In this document: piece after piece, positions 13,154 through 27,500 of the stretch | Layout of the letters: each line of letters starts with the position of its first letter | Position numbering within the stretch: the stretch's first letter is position 1 | From: Sympetrum striolatum | Lineage: Eukaryota; Arthropoda; Insecta; Odonata; Libellulidae | Assembly (NCBI GenBank): GCA_947579665.1 | Contig: OX388341.1 | Location: forward strand, 1,178,001-1,242,000 | Reading direction: 5' to 3' | DNA: 64,000 nucleotides | Notes under the pieces: model-generated | What the model was told of the DNA's origin: nothing | Seen by the model: the letters and a program-made list of their open reading frames with translations, nothing else | Databases searched by the model: none | Made by a program: the position numbers and the translations under genes

Positions 13154-14290
13154 TACGAGTAAATTGTCTCGTATCAAGCACGTAATCAAGCACGTTGATA
13201 ACACAAAATTCAAATCGACATCATATCAAGAGGGCCATCAAAAGTAGAAAAGTATTGAAACTATTCATAAACTTCGCTGCACTTTTTCCGTCCGGCATCG
13301 AACCCGGGGCTTCCTGATGATAATTACTATACAAAAGAACAAACGATTACCGTCTCTAACTATGAGTGAAAACTCAAGCAGAAACATTGGCTGCAACTGC
13401 CTCAAACGACGTCCGACTTTTCCCATATATTCCTTATGAGAGAAATTTTAAGGTGCTCTGGCATCGAACCCAGGAATAGTACGGTCTTATCTATATTTTT
13501 TTTCATAAACTAAGTCATAATATACATCTTCTAACTAAGCAAGAACTACCTTACATTCCGATAAGTGCATCAAAAAAGATAATGAAAAGCTACCCCAATG
13601 TATTATATATGGAGGACACATTTACCGCCCGGCATCGAACCAGGGACTTTTTGGCAATACTTTCTATGCAGCACAACAGAAAATCACCATCTCTAACTAT
13701 GTATGCAAATTCAAGCAGAAATAATGGTTGCAACTGCCTCAAATGACGTCCTACTTTTCCCTTATATTCCTTATGAGAGAAATGTTATTGTGCTCTGGCG
13801 CCGAACCCAGGACCAGTTCCGTCTTATCTATATTTTTTCTTAAACCAATTCTTACCATACATCTTCTAACCTAGCAAGAACTTCCTATCATTTCGATAAT
13901 TGCATCAAAAAAAATAATGAAAAACTACTCCCATGTACTTTAAAGGGCAGATATTTGCATCGTCTTAGCATAGAACCCAGGATAATTTCTGTAAAAGTCA
14001 TAAATGTTTTCAATAGATCATTACCATATGTATAGGCTCCTTGAGTTTAGATTCTCTAACTATCCGGGAAGTATTTTTTAAAAATTCCTGAAATTCAAAG
14101 CAATGCAATCAAATGGGAAAAATCGGGAATTTGATGCCCTTTGGAATGGAACCCATGATACTGAGGTTCTATGACGCAATTTTTCTGGTGGTTACACGTT
14201 ATGGCCAATACGTCGTAAAAATTGCAAGTCTGTGACGCATGTGGTTTAGCCTGTAAATTAGTATTCTATCTATATACCTATATACCTATA
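13154..14290 (-). mobile_element. Six-B-box element, copy E2 (type II-A, altered hairpin end)
   Basis: The copy is in reverse orientation. Reversed B-box motifs (TCGAACC and variants) start at 13298, 13464, 13635, 13801, 13971 and 14147. It is a type II copy: two adjacent modules (13298/13464) recur as the next two (13635/13801). The outer end keeps TACGAGTAAA, but the usual CTTGCA...TGCAAG hairpin is replaced by a small duplication of ATCAAGCACGT (about 13173-13199). It is the only one of 14 visible hairpin ends without the stem. A junction repeat lies just outside at 13108-13143. The module-1 end finishes in CTATATAC repeats and directly abuts E3. Confidence 0.7.
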
Positions 14291-14293
14291 ATA

Positions 14294-15347
14294 TACGAGT
14301 AAAATGTTGCTTGCATACTGCAAGCAGATCAACAAAACTAATTTCATATCGGCATGATAGTGGGATGGTCCTCAAAAGACAAAAAAAAAAGATTGAAAAT
14401 ATTCTTAAAATTCGCTTCAATGTAATCGTCTGGCCACGAACCCGGGTCTTTGAGGTCATACATACTATGCAGCACAACAGAACATCACTATCTCAAACTA
14501 TGTGTGTAAATTCAAGCAGAAATATTGGTTGCAACTGCCTCAAACGACGTCCTGCTTTTCCCTTATATTCCTTATGTGAGAAAATGTAATCTGCTCTGGC
14601 ATCGTACCCAGGAACAGCATGGTCTTATCTAAATTTTTTACTTAAACAGAGTCGTAATATACATCTTCTATCTAAGCAAGAACCTTCTATTATTTCGATA
14701 AGTTCATCAGAATAAATAATGAAAACTACCTCAATGTATTTTAAATGTGGGATATATTTACCGCCTGGCTTCAAACCCGGGTCTTTCTAGTAATAATTTC
14801 TATGCAGCAGAACAGAAGATCACCACCCCTAACTATGTGTGAAAATTCAAGAAGAAATATTGGGTGTAACTGCTTCAAATGACCTCCTACTTTTCCCTTA
14901 TATTCCTTATGAGAGATATTTTAATGTGCTCCGGCATCGAACCCAGGAGTAGTACGGTCTTACCTAATTTCTTTTTATTAAAGGAAATCTTACCATACAT
15001 ATTTTAGCCAAGCACAAACTTCCTATCATTTCGAGAAGTGCATAAAAATAAATATTGAAAAACTACGTCAATGCATTTTAAACGGCGGATTTTTGCATCC
15101 TAGCATCGAACCCAGGACATTTTCTGTAAAATGCATCAATGTTATCGATAGATCTTGACCATATATATAGGCTCCTAGAGTTTAGATTCTCTACCTATCC
15201 GGGAAGTATTTTTGAAAAATTCCGGAAAATCAAAGAAATGCATTTAAATGGAAAAAATTGGGAATTTGGGGCCCTCTGGAATCGATCCCATGACATTGAG
15301 GTTCAAAATCGCTATTTTTCTGGTGGTTTCACGTTATGGCCAATAAG
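14294..15347 (-). mobile_element. Six-B-box element, copy E3 (type II-A, module-1 end truncated)
   Basis: The copy is in reverse orientation. It starts at TACGAGTAAAATG with the hairpin CTTGCATACTGCAAG intact. Reversed B-box motifs lie at 14436, 14602, 14771, 14937, 15106 and 15282 (intervals 166, 169, 166, 169, 176). The module-1 end stops at ACGTTATGGCCAATAA, and a small AT-rich filler with repeated GGCCAATAAA (about 15340-15382) separates it from the oppositely oriented E4. E3 and E4 therefore form an inverted pair missing their GATA ends. Confidence 0.7.
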
Positions 15348-15382
15348 GTGAATAAAGGCCAATAAAGGAATAAGGCCAATAA

Positions 15383-15937
15383 AATTGAAACTCTAGGAGC
15401 CTATATACATGTTCAGGATCTATTGATAGCATTAATGAATTTTACAGAAAATGTCCTCGGTTCGATTCTAGGACGATGCAAAACTCTGCCCTTTAAAATA
15501 CATCGGAGTAGTTTTTCATTATTTTTTTGATGCACTTCTCGAAATGTTAGGAAGTTCGTGCTTGGCTAGAAGATTTATGGTAAGAATTCCTTTAAGAAAA
15601 AAATTTATGTAAGATCGTACTACTCCTGGGTTCGATGCCGGAGCACATTAAAATTTCTCTCATAAGGAATGCATGGGAAAAGTAGGACGTCATTTGAGGC
15701 TGTTGTAGCCAATACTTCTGCCTGAATTTTCACACATAGTTAGAGATGGAGATCTTCTATTGTGCTGCATAGTAAGTTCACCAGTAAGACCCGGGTTCGA
15801 TGCCAGACGATTACATTGAAGCGAATTTCAATACTTTCAATCCTTTTTTTTTCTTTTGAGAACCGTCCCGATATGATGCCGATATGAAATTAGTGTTGTC
15901 TATCTCCTTGCAGTATGCAAGCTACATTTTACTCGTA
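15383..15937 (+). mobile_element. Six-B-box element, copy E4 (partial: three B-boxes)
   Basis: This is a forward copy lacking module 1. It starts within module 2 at GAAACTCTAGGAGCC and has only three B-box motifs (near 15460, 15631, 15796) before the intact hairpin end CTTGCAGTATGCAAG and ACTCGTA. Compared with other type II copies, exactly one two-module unit (about 335 bp) is absent, so E4 is either a deletion or a form that predates the dimer duplication. A reversed junction repeat follows at 15959-15987. Confidence 0.7.
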
Positions 15938-16000
15938 TATATATATATAGATAGGTATATCCGGAGAAGCGTCTATATATAATAGATAAGACATACCTTA

Positions 16001-16205
16001 GGCCACGTTGGCGGAGTGGTTAGAATGATGCTTTGCTCCGTTACCAAGTCTCCAAGTTTGAATCTTGACTAACCGGTTTTTTCCGGTTAGAGAATGGTCA
16101 TCCGTGCTCTCCTATGTATGTTATGTTTGTAACATATGTTTAAAGTGTCATACTTGATGGGCTTCTTTAGCTGTACGTGACAAATTGGTAAATAAATAAA
16201 TTTTA
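16001..16205 (+). mobile_element. tRNA-derived SINE, second family
   Basis: The tRNA-like head starts near 16001 with a perfect A-box match TGGCGGAGTGG (16009-16019) and a degenerate B-box AGTTTGAATCT near 16052-16062. An inverted ACCGG...CCGGT lies next to it. The body ends in a TAAATAAATAAA tail near 16190-16202. A tRNA-like head, short body and A-rich repeated tail define a SINE. The weak B-box suggests an old copy. It lies directly beside the junction repeat of E4. Confidence 0.6.
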
Positions 16206-19200
16206 TGTATATTCGGACCAATTTTCCCTTTATATGTTAAATACACCTTGTGCCATCACTAGAAAGAAAGTTTTATAGGAGGATGATCAATCATGACGCA
16301 TAATATTTACAAATTTATCATTAATTTCCATTACTATCTTTCTGAATTTTAAAGAGCGCCATCTAATGTAAGGTAACTTGATTTTGAAAACAATTATTAT
16401 TTATTTCTTAAAACGTGAAATGGCTTACATATGTATGTTATATACTATGTTATATATATATGTTACTTTCTATGTTTCATGGTCTAAAATATATTTTGGA
16501 AGATGTCTCTGATTAGCAGAATCTATTTTTCATAAAAGGAAAACAGCACAGTGGCCAACTCCGACTTTTTTCTATTCTCTTATCTCTACGATAGCGACAG
16601 AATTTCAACCATGATCTATGTGATTTCATCTCCTTTTAAAAAATATTCCAATTCCTCGGCTTTGCCTAATTTCTTAAGTTTTCAATTACGGTATTTTCTA
16701 AATATTAATAGTAAAATATCCACCTTTTCATTCTATATAATGGAGCTCCATAAATCATAGCCATATTTTATGTATAAATAACGATATATATGAGATAAAA
16801 TGAACTTGACTGTAGATTAGTAGTAATATTTAAGTTGGGTAATCGATACCTCAACTTTTTTCTTATGATGATTGGAAATACGTACACCATCTTTCATATA
16901 AGTTTGTTGATTTTGATGACGAAAGCAATGTTTACACGGCAATGCATGTACTGAGATTATCTATGGACAATTAATTAATAATAATTTTTGTGCTAACCTA
17001 CTTTCTCTTTATCTGCTCCTTATCCTCTTTCACGACCCCTTCTTTGAAAAACCAATGAACTGAGACATCGCAGGCCGTCGCGTGATGGGATTAAATTCAA
17101 AAGGAAAAAATAAACGTCCCGTTCTAATTTTGTTGTCTCGGTTGTTTATGCCCTTTAGTGCAGCGCCTCTCCGTTGGCAGTTTCAGACACTTTGCCCCGT
17201 AGAGTAGAGCAGCCCGCACGGCACTTTTGCACGGCGTGCAGTATAATCTACAGGATCGGAGCTAAACGCCGCCGTACATTTTCTCCCACCGTTGGCCTCA
17301 TTGGCTCGGCGGATGGCTCCTCATAGTTCGCTCGCATTTGCATGAAAATGAAGGTATCCCGATGTTCTCTCTTAAATGCATTCTGCCGCCTTCACGTGAA
17401 CCCCATTCCTCTGCCGCTCGACCGCGAGGATTTCATTCCCTTCCGGACCGTCCTTCCATTTTTAATAACCGGAATGGACAAAAAATATGTCGATACTTCA
17501 TCAGCTGTATTTCCATTACTTAAATGTAATTAGATCTTACAAAAGTTATGTTTTTAGTATCCTTTTTCAAACATACCTTTTTATTAATTTATAAAAACAT
17601 TTTTATGTCCTAAATTGCTAAATGTAGATCGAAAGGCGAGATTCTCAGCAAAAACTAGACCAAAATATACTAGAACCAAAGAAAGACTAATGGAACAACA
17701 GAAATGGAAATGCTGAGAAGTAAAGATCTTCGTAGGTAAGAATGAGAAATAATCATATTATAGACCTTTGCGAGATCTATATCATCAACAGGTTGGTTGG
17801 AGATAACTAGCTGGATGAATTGTGGTTAAATTAAATTAAAGATAATTTTTCTTATATTCTGTACCAAAATAATTGTAAAAGTATTCCGGTCATCGGTACC
17901 TTGCAATAGTATAAGAGTAATCATGGAATTAGGGAGACTTAATATATAAACGGCACGTTAAAAGATCATTAGATAGGCTGGTGTGAGCCATCGGATTTTT
18001 TTTTTAGAATCCAATTTGTCCTCAAACTTGTAATATTCGCCAAAAAATATCCTAACGAAACACTTGAGGCGTTAAATCGAAACTTTGTAATAAGAAGAAG
18101 GTCACGAATATATTTGATGACGTAACACCGAACTTGAAAAAGGTAGCACGTCATTCTTTCGGATACTTTTCGAACTTGATGTTTTGAGAGGAACAACGAA
18201 CCAATACGATTCTGATTCGTTCTTTAGAAGATTTTAACCATTATTTTACTTTGTACATTAGTTATATATCAATTTTTTTAAAGTTAATTATTGCTTAAGA
18301 TATGTTTGTGATTTTGATACTGACTGCTTCTTCACTCTCACTCTACAATACTGAAAACTTTCGTTTTCAATTTCCTTGGATTAAGTAGACGGATGAGAAA
18401 GGAGATTGTGGGTTCATCTGTTTGTCTGTCCGGTCTCATCCCATTTACTCTTCTCTAACTTCAAGCGCCTCTTCGTCTTCGGCGGCGAACAAAAACAAAA
18501 CAAGGCGGTGAAAAGGATGGGTGCAAAAACAAAAGAAAGGCAGCGGGAGAATCCTTTGTACCTGGGACGAAAGACGAGGAAAACCCTCTCGTTGCGGCCT
18601 TTTAGCGAAGTTAGGAATGTGAAAAGGAATGGCGATTGAACTGAGAGTAAATTAAGAGACGTTTGCTACTGCAGTTGAGAAATTGGATAATCGACGGGAG
18701 CGACGGTAAATTGTGGACGAAAAATATTGTAGTTCTTGAATATTCGCAGTCTCAAAGAATTTTTAAATCATATAATACATAACAAAGAACCCTAACAATG
18801 AAACGTTTTTGTGAAACGATTCTATGCAACGCTTGACTTTTATCTAAACCAAAGTAAGCTTTTACTATTATTTAATAATACCATATGATCCTTTCTTACG
18901 TAGTTGAAGTCTCATGTGCCATACCAGATACATCCAATCAACTTGAATAAAAATGCATGGATAGTTCATTTTATATGACTTCATGGCTCATTCTAAAATT
19001 AAATTTTGATTATACGACGTCGAAAACAGGACCACAAGGAATGGGAATTGGAAGAGGCTGCCAATTTCTATCACCGAATTCCGTTTTCAATTCGACATTG
19101 ACAAACCATTATCAAAGAAAATCCTCCCGCCCCGGAATCGCACACCTGATAAGTACTTGGAGAAGAAAATTAAAGAGAAAAAATCTACCATGGTATAGAC

Positions 19201-20368
19201 AGTAAAGATTTTCACTTTTTTTCTTTCCCAAACCCTCCCTTCTCCATGTGTTTCTGTCACTTACTAAACGAATTAGCTGATCCCGAGGCTGCTAAATAAA
19301 CTCTGAAATTTTCATTTTGCAATTTCATTTAAGGAAATATAGGATTCCACGTACTGAATGAATCATCATTCACCAGTAACATTTACTACTTCCTTAGTAT
19401 GATTAGCGATGTAAGGCCTCAAGTGGTCCTCGAGAAGCAATCAGGGGCCCTAACCGTTTGTGTCTGAACACATTCATACTCATAAACATCATTTGTAGCA
19501 AAACTTCAACACTGAAACCGCTGTGGTGTTCTTAAATTAGCGGCTCCCAATTGGATACTCATTTATTTGGGAACAGGGTGAGCTAAGAAAACGTGCCAAG
19601 AATCTGAATCGCCAGTGAAGGAGAAAAACGAAAAGCGAATGAGCTTTCTTTGTGGAGAATTTGGTGTGGCGACACTTTCGTCATCATCGCCTTCCAAGCA
19701 CTTGCGAGTGACGGCTCGTTGGGGAGGGGAAAGGGGGAGGATGGGGTCCTGAAAAGGCACCTCCAAAAGGTCCATTCGCTTCTATGGCCGAAATAGACGC
19801 CCAATCTAAAGTGAGATGGGGAAACATAGATTATGGCGCAAAGGGGAAGCAAACAATGTGCGACCTCCGAGGTGCCATTCCAAGAGTGATTCTTCGAGAT
19901 GTTCAATCTAAGTTATTCTCGGTCGTCATCGACAAATGGGGTTGGTGTACCCGTAAAAAACGGCCGATGAAAATTGTTAGTACTCGCATAAGCGTGAGAA
20001 TTTTCGTGTATCAGCGAACCATTTTGATGAATATTCACACGTAACAAGTGAGGCTGTCAGCCCAATACTCTCCCTTTGCAACTCACGCGGAAGTTCCGTA
20101 CATTGCTAGAAGTTGAGATATGAGCGAGAAAATGTACGTTTGTTTTAATATTTATATAAATCTTGAATAATATATGCGAAATCAGAAGTAGTTTATTAAT
20201 AACTTTAGGCTACAATTCTCTTAAATATTTCTCATGAGTTTTACTTACGAAATGAGAAAATATAATGCAGCTTCGGATCCTTCATCGCCAATTCTCTCGA
20301 TTTCAGGTTTTCTGATACAAATACTTACCCATAATAAATTATATTTTATAATGACGTATTTCCATCAT
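16206..20368. other. Unassigned AT-rich non-coding DNA
   Basis: No gene is recognised. A more GC-rich patch at about 17140-17480 has overlapping open frames but no known domain. Short frames at 16551-16760, 18406-18639 and 18957-19205 look random. A second GC-richer patch at 19560-19950 has open frames on both strands and no recognised product. Confidence 0.45.
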
Positions 20369-20903
20369 TTACGAAGGATGGTTTGCAAGTTTTTCGTCGA
20401 GAATCACCCAAGACCTTTGAGAGTTTAGCCACTCGCTCCACGAATTACTGAGTATCTCTGCGCCCCACGATGATCGGTATTCGAGACGATTGATCGGAAT
20501 GAATCTGGAGGAGTAGGAAAAGGGAGAAGAGATCATAACGGAAGGGATGATCGGTGGAGGGTCGGAAGGAAGGTCTCCAGGGTCCGGATGAGCGATATTA
20601 GGAACATTTAGATTGTGAAGTGTGACGATTAGCGGTGTCCTCTTGGGCATCGAGACGGTCGTCAAGGAGATCGCTAAGAATGGAGACGCATTTGGGATCG
20701 ATTGGACGCTTATTGAAGACTCCGAGATTGGTCTCCAGAGGCTCCAGCGCCGAAAGTCTCGTAAAAGGTCACTCGTCTCGGGAAGAGAACGACCGAGGCG
20801 ATGCAAGTTCGAGTTGGCTGACGAGGATATCGTTTTAAGAAGTAGCCCTCGTCTAGAGTCGCCAGACCCACCAAAATTACGGTCCTACAGCTCATTTACT
20901 TAA
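20369..20903. other. Region open in several frames on both strands, function unknown
   Basis: A minus-strand frame of 145 codons (20806-20369) overlaps plus-strand frames at 20622-20903 (93 codons) and 20635-20838. The sequence is less AT-rich than its surroundings. The plus-strand frame has an Arg/Ser-rich middle (QRLQRRKSRKRS). I recognise no domain and cannot tell whether this is a host exon, a decayed retroelement frame or chance. Confidence 0.25.
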
Positions 20904-21130
20904 TAAAATTTATAAGATACCCCTTTTGTGAAATTTAAAATTGTCTATGTAAAATGCCCTTTTTATTTCATTCATACTTATATTATTATTATTATTACAT
21001 TTACTTCATGATTTCTTGCACCACAGTGAATTTGAACAAGTACCTTAATTTGAATGCAACCAAATAATTCATAATTAAAATCTTGCAAAATTTTACAACA
21101 ACCAGTTATCTATCTGACTATAGTAAAGGA
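20904..21130. other. AT-rich spacer with short TAT microsatellite
   Basis: This is AT-rich sequence with a (TAT)n run near 20980-20997 and nothing else recognisable. It adjoins the LINE tail. Confidence 0.5.
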
Positions 21131-21580
21131 ATGTCTATGTCTATGTAAGAACCCTGCAAGCCGCCTTTCAGCGTGTGGCAGGGGGTGCAGGCACCTTGAC
21201 TCTATTTTCCTAATCGATTGCTTTCGCGTATACTTCGCGGAAGAAATGAATTTTTGAGACGATTCGTTCTAGCATCTATTTCCCTAATCTTTCTGGGAGT
21301 ATCAGAACGGACCATATAACAGGGGGGTCGCATTATATCGGTTACATCATCTGAGAACGTAATTTCTCTGAAGTTTTTTAAAAAAATTTATCCTTTGAAT
21401 TTTTCTTCTATCTTCTAATGATTCCCATCCCGCGTCCTGTAACATCTGAGTGACACTCGCTGTTTTATCGTAGCAATTCATTACAAATCGTATCGCCTTT
21501 CGTTGTACTTTTTCTAAATTTCGAATATGACATTTCTCGGCGGGGTCCCATACAATACATGCATACTTGGGGGGGTCCCA
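21131..21580 (-). pseudogene. 5'-truncated LINE (jockey/CR1-like) reverse transcriptase C-terminus and 3' tail
   Basis: On the minus strand from about 21565 the translation reads YACIVWDP, then LEKVQRKAIRFV, SVTQMLQDAGWESLEDRR and INFFKKL. This is the conserved tail that follows the RT domain in jockey/CR1-type arthropod LINEs. The frame breaks near 21355: the first frame stops after RNYVLR, while another continues with DARTNRLKNSFLPRSIRESNRL, the expected LINE C-terminus. Then come a short 3' UTR and a repeat tail (ACATAGACATAG, 21147-21131). The RT and endonuclease domains are absent. An in-frame extension upstream to 21835 (about 90 codons) shows no RT similarity and is probably host flank. 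Confidence 0.75.
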
Positions 21581-24500
21581 TACATACATAGGAAAGGGGT
21601 ATGTTAATGTTTGATCGAAATGAAGTGTTAAGAAACAAATCCTCGATAAATAACTTCGCACACCACTAAAATCTTTATAAGATAGTCTTATCATTACATT
21701 TATTATATTATATCCGTCCAATACTAAATTCCCCAAAACAGCAGCATAAACACTACAAATACAGAATTTTAATCTAGAAACCCTACCCTCGCCGGTGGTG
21801 TTTGGGTTGTTGTATTTTCTTGGTGTATTTCTCAATCGCTGAGAACAGTTGGACTTAAGGACACGTGTTTACCAAATAGCACTTCATCGCTCTCGGAACA
21901 TTTGACTCCAGAGGCTTCTTGTGATTGTTTTCTGGCTCCTGTTAATAGCACTCAATTGATTCGCTTTCAAAAGTTGAATTTCAATGTTGTACTCCATGCT
22001 GGTAACATTAAATTGCTGCAAGGCTATTCAAAGACAAAAATGAAGCAAGATAATTATTGCAGTAAATAAATCTTGATACGAACACCCATCGAGAGTGGTC
22101 ACAAATTCAGAACCAGCCGAATTTCGGATTGGGTTTCATTGGGGGATATTATTCGCTCTTTCGTATATTTGAAAGTTACGAATTTCCTAAGATTTAAATG
22201 CCATTTATATGTACCTGCGTGTTTAAAAAATGTATCGAAATATATTGGATATAATTAATAATTACCTGGTAAATGTGTTACTTAGTTATTCTCCAACGAA
22301 CGTCGTAATGGCTACACCGAAAAGTGGTTCAGAGTAAATGGGGATTACATCCCAGTTTCAATGCACAAGTCGAGATTACGGTTCCGCACGAAATGTCTTT
22401 GTGTCCCATCGAGACTCCACAAAATCATTTAATTACATTGCGTCTTCTCTTCTGCTAATTTTCAGCAACTGGGAAGTTTTCATTTGTCACAGGGTTCCTG
22501 CGCACATCAAGGGATTCTTCTATCGGTTGTACGGCTTCGTAATAGAATGCAAGCAACTTGAGTGCATTCCCTTTTACGCTGTCGGAACAAATTCTTTTAT
22601 TTGGTGCGGATCAGTCCCTTTTGGAGAGCGAATCTTTGAGGAAATATCCGAAAGAGAATTCGAAAGGTGTGATATTTTGATGAGAGGAAACGGGAAATAG
22701 GTGAGAAACGGGACGTCCTCTGAAACAGAATTTTTTTAATGGTCCAAATACGCGGGAACTACAGGATGCACTCGCTATATCAAAAAGCTATCACGCTTTA
22801 GAGATTTGTCGAAATATCACTCGGAAAACTTCATTGCTGTGATTCTACAATTTGGTTGAAAATATTAATAAGACCTTCAGAAAACTCGTTGAGCATAAAA
22901 TGAATTGTATGAGTAAACTGAGTATCTCTTTAGATCAATACACCCATCCATATGTAAATTTAAACTTAATTTTACCGATATCAACTAATCTTCAAATACA
23001 AGAGCGCGTTAAGTAATTGCTTCCGATGAACTCATTTCAGAGAGTGTAATTGATAACAACGTCCATCTCAGAGCATAAATTTCGTCCGAGCTGCATATCG
23101 ATTCAGAGGGACCCTCGTGTTACCCATCGCACCTCCGGCTATAATATACGCGACTTGAAGGAGTCAGTCGTTAAATTATGCCTTTTATAAAAGATTTCAT
23201 TCACGATATTAAGTTTGAAGGGCATAAAAGTTAGAGAAATTGCGAAAATAATGCAGTTACGAGATACTCTTTATTTATTTTTAAAGAATCTTAATTTATG
23301 GGCTATAACTTAATGTTTCGTACATGTCTCTGGAGCTCCATTCAACAAAATTAATTCATACAAATCATAAAAATGATATTTGGTAAATGTATCACATCCT
23401 ACATCGGTGGCCTAAGGGGTTTCTATAAAATTTATATTTCACTGATTTATATTTAGTAAAAGATAAAACTTAACAATACATAGCTAAATGGGCTAATACT
23501 TGAACATTTAATAATCAGTAGGTGCTTTGTTTTGGCATAAAATATCGACTCCTTACCCATGAGAAGAATTGGCTGTCGATTCTAGAATTAAAGAAAAGAA
23601 AAACCACTTTGATATTTGATGTGATTCTCCATAGATTTTGAACCGATCACTTTGAGGGATACCAATCAAGGGTCAAAGAAAAGGTTTCTATTACTTCTCC
23701 TTTTCTTGGACAGTGTGATTTCCTAGAAAAGTATTTTGGTCTCCGATCTCGATATGCTTCGATTCTGAAGATTTTGAGTTTGATGTCATGGATGAAGTAC
23801 GTCTGTTCGGATTCGCTTTGTGCGAGAAAAATCTAATAACAAACGGGAGATTTCCGAAGATTTCATCTATTTAGAAATTTTATTTTTAATTAAATTTTAA
23901 CAGAAGACTTTTTAATTACAATTATAAATGAACACGAACTACGAGATGAATCGGAAAGTGTTTCAAAGGAATAATGTCTCAAACAGACAATTACATCAAG
24001 TAATTTTTTCACAGAGAATTGCATAAGTTAAAAGACCACAGTTGAGTAGGGATAATACAGCTAAACACTAATCACGCGTGAATGAAGTTTTATAGAGTAA
24101 AAGGTATCCATATCGCTGGTTGATTATGGGATCTAGTATTAATTTTTTCCATTTTTACAGTATTTTAACTCATCCTTTGAATGCCTTATATAATCTGAAA
24201 AAAAAATTTCTACAGATAATATGTATTCGTTTCTTTATAACAAACACTACACGGGTGAGAATATTAATCTGAATAAATTGAGCGAGAGAGCTTCGGGGGG
24301 TAGAGGATATCCCAAGTTCTCTTCCGTTCAGAAGCGTATAGTTTATAAAATTCAATTCCGGTTCACTAGGGCACACTTAATGGTACGAAATATGTAGGGG
24401 AGAAGTTCAATGCTTTTGCGTTACTTGAAGTGGAAGAAGAATACGAGCCGAGGGAACGCAAGAGTCGCAAGCGCCCCCTATTTGGGTCAGTGCAGAAGGA

Positions 24501-27500
24501 AAGGTGTGGAAGTGGGACATCGGTAGAAAAAAATAAAAGCAGCGGTCATCGTGAGCTTTCTTCCTTTTGGCTTTGCTCTCTCTCTTTGATTGCACATTTC
24601 CTTCGTGTTTTATCAGAGTTGAAGTGAGTGTGGAAAAGAAATGCCTCTCATCGATGAAAAAGAGATTGTCTCTCAGAGCAGAAAGTAGTCTTTTGAAAGG
24701 AGGATTTTAAACGCGAGCCGTTTTGTAGAATTCCAATCTCTTGTTCCAAAGAATAATTCCGTTATCCGCGAGAGAGTGTGCAATTAACGTCAATTTTTTG
24801 AAGATGTGATTTTCGATATATATTCCTCAAATTTATATGTCAACGGTTTTAAATTATATTCAAACCTATATTTGCAATTCGATCGAGAGCGATAAAAAAT
24901 CGTTTAGTTATTCCAAAAACTTACACTTCTTGCTTAAGTTAAAGACTCGAACTTCCGGAATTCTTCTCTTTGTGGACTGAAATCTAGTGAATCTGTACCT
25001 TAATTTTGAGAGAAACTGTATAGTTACCTCCTGGTTGATCTTGATCGTTTTTTTGTGCTTGAACTTACTTTCTGCAAATCCCAACTCCTTGATCTTTGTT
25101 ATTGCAAGATCAGATTCCAATAGCTTGGCCTCGACTTTGTGGTAGATTTCCATCTTGAAGATTATTAGAAGAATTAAGTCTACTTATACCACGGAATTCT
25201 GTTTTGGTGTGTTTCTTTCCTGTTGATATATAGTTAATATTAATTTGCTTGTTACCCATTTAAGCGGATCAAATTTTCACCAACTCTCCCAGGCTTTTTT
25301 CTAGAGCATAAAAACATCTATCTTGTTCTAAAAGCAGATGCTAGACCATAGATTCCCAAACTTTGTTATCTTGTAGACCCCTTGGCGTTCTCTTTATTTT
25401 CCGCGGACTCTCTATCCAGTCTAATATTAAATACTTCCAAACGGATTAACTTCAAATGTGGACTACTCTCTGTGATAGGTTTATTGCACAGTAAACAATT
25501 GTAAAAAAGAAAAACACTTTTATTCGTACCTTTTTTGAAAAGATTTTGTTTATTTAAAACTAAATGTAAGAATATATTTTGAAAATAAAAATGAGAGGAA
25601 ATAAGACGAGACACAGTGGAATGGCAAAAAGTGTCTGTTACTTCCATTATGGATGCATTTCGAAAGGCCTGAAACCGTTTCATTCAAAATGAGAGGATGG
25701 AGTCCGGTGGAAATTGGTCAATACTTTGCTTTAAATAGGTGAGGTATTGTCATGAATCTCCACGTTGAAGGTTTTGCAACAGATTTCTTTTTACGAAAGA
25801 AGATTGGTAACCGCAATAAAAAAATGCTTCGAAATATTTGAAATAGCAAAGTTTGGATAAAAGACCGGATAGGTTTTATTAAATCACCACTCGATTCATT
25901 GCTGCTGCTGTGAAAACTCGTAATAACAAACACATGATTCGCTGTAAGTGCGCAGTAATTGAGCAGCACATGCGTTATTTGCAGTCTAAATTGATTAATG
26001 GACCCTTTTTTTCTCCCTGTAAATGTTCTGATCCATTGTGGGTCCATACGCACAGCTTCTATGGTCTAGACGATGAACCTTAGAGTCTTTCTTCCCGAGC
26101 TTAAATTTAGAGAATGATTTTCAATACTCTCTACAGTTTCTTTCCATTTGTTACGCTAACTTCCCGTCGATTCTTCCTCCCCTCTTTACCCATCCCGCCT
26201 TTACATTCACTTCGTCTCTTTGTGTCATTCCACTGCCTCTCCCTTCTCACTCTTTAATTTTCTTCTGAACTCTTTCAGGAGCCAAAGTATTTTCCTTAAT
26301 TAAGATAATTAGAAAGCTTCGCTGTAATTGAAGTATACGTTCTACACACTGATAGAGAGCATGTTTACCTCCAGGTGCTCCGAGCTTTCATATTTTCCAA
26401 CCTTATCATTATTAATTAATATTTAATGGCATAATTTCAGCAGATTTCTTTCTGAAACAATTTTTCATATAGTTAGCCTTAATTCTACATCATTCAATTT
26501 CATTTCCTTGTTTCCACGCAAAGTGAGTGTGCTTACCACTTAAACATCCATCCCCAGAGGGTCTACTGCTAGGGAACCTAATAGTAGCTGCTAAATCCTA
26601 AACGAAAATGAAGAATTTAGAAGAAAATACTAAAAGTTTTAAAAATACAGCTCGAAATGGAAGCTTCCGTCCAATCGCTGTATTAAAAGGACGTCTGAAT
26701 ATGACTTTCATCGGTCGCGAGGGCTGTGGCGACGAATCGAAGGATCTCTATTCTCGGCGTCGATCGGCTCGTAAACAAACGGATCTGCGAGATAAAACGA
26801 GACATTGACGCGATCGTACACACAAACGCCCGTTTTTTCTTCCGAACAGAATTAAGCCTGTTGCGCAGTTTACTTTGGAACGTACCGATCGATTTATTTA
26901 TGCCGCCTCGCTTCTTCTGGATTCATTGAACAGGTGTTGCTACGCAGCGGAAAAGGTCGGATTCGAATAAATAAGTTTGGAATGTGATCTATATTTTCAG
27001 CACCGTTTCCACTACTCATTGTATTCCGGCGTTCTAATCTAAGACCTGAATAACGCCAAAGAGCCCATCTTCTTTATATTCGCACAACAACGTCAGATCA
27101 TTCTTGGGTTATTTTCGCTTCGCCGGGTTATGCGAAAGAATGGAAACTTAATCCTTTGCTCAATGGGCAAAGAGAGTTTGCTTTCTTCTACGGATTGTTT
27201 ATTGGGTTATTAGTGGGCCGAGACTATCAGCTTACTCAATGTTATCTTGCGTTTCACCGATCCTTCAACGGCTGCTCGATAAATTGGCAACATCGAGCAA
27301 AGATATGGACTTCTGAGAGCATGCCGAAGATATAACAGGTAGAAAGCGATGTCCATTGGTTGTAATGGAATGGAATTGTAATGGAATGGAATGTAACAGA
27401 TAGCTTTTTCATCGTTATTCCGTCATTACGCTGAGTTTCCAAGTTAAAATGCAAGCGATATCAATGATAAGCCTTCACTATGTGGAACTCCGTAACAAGT

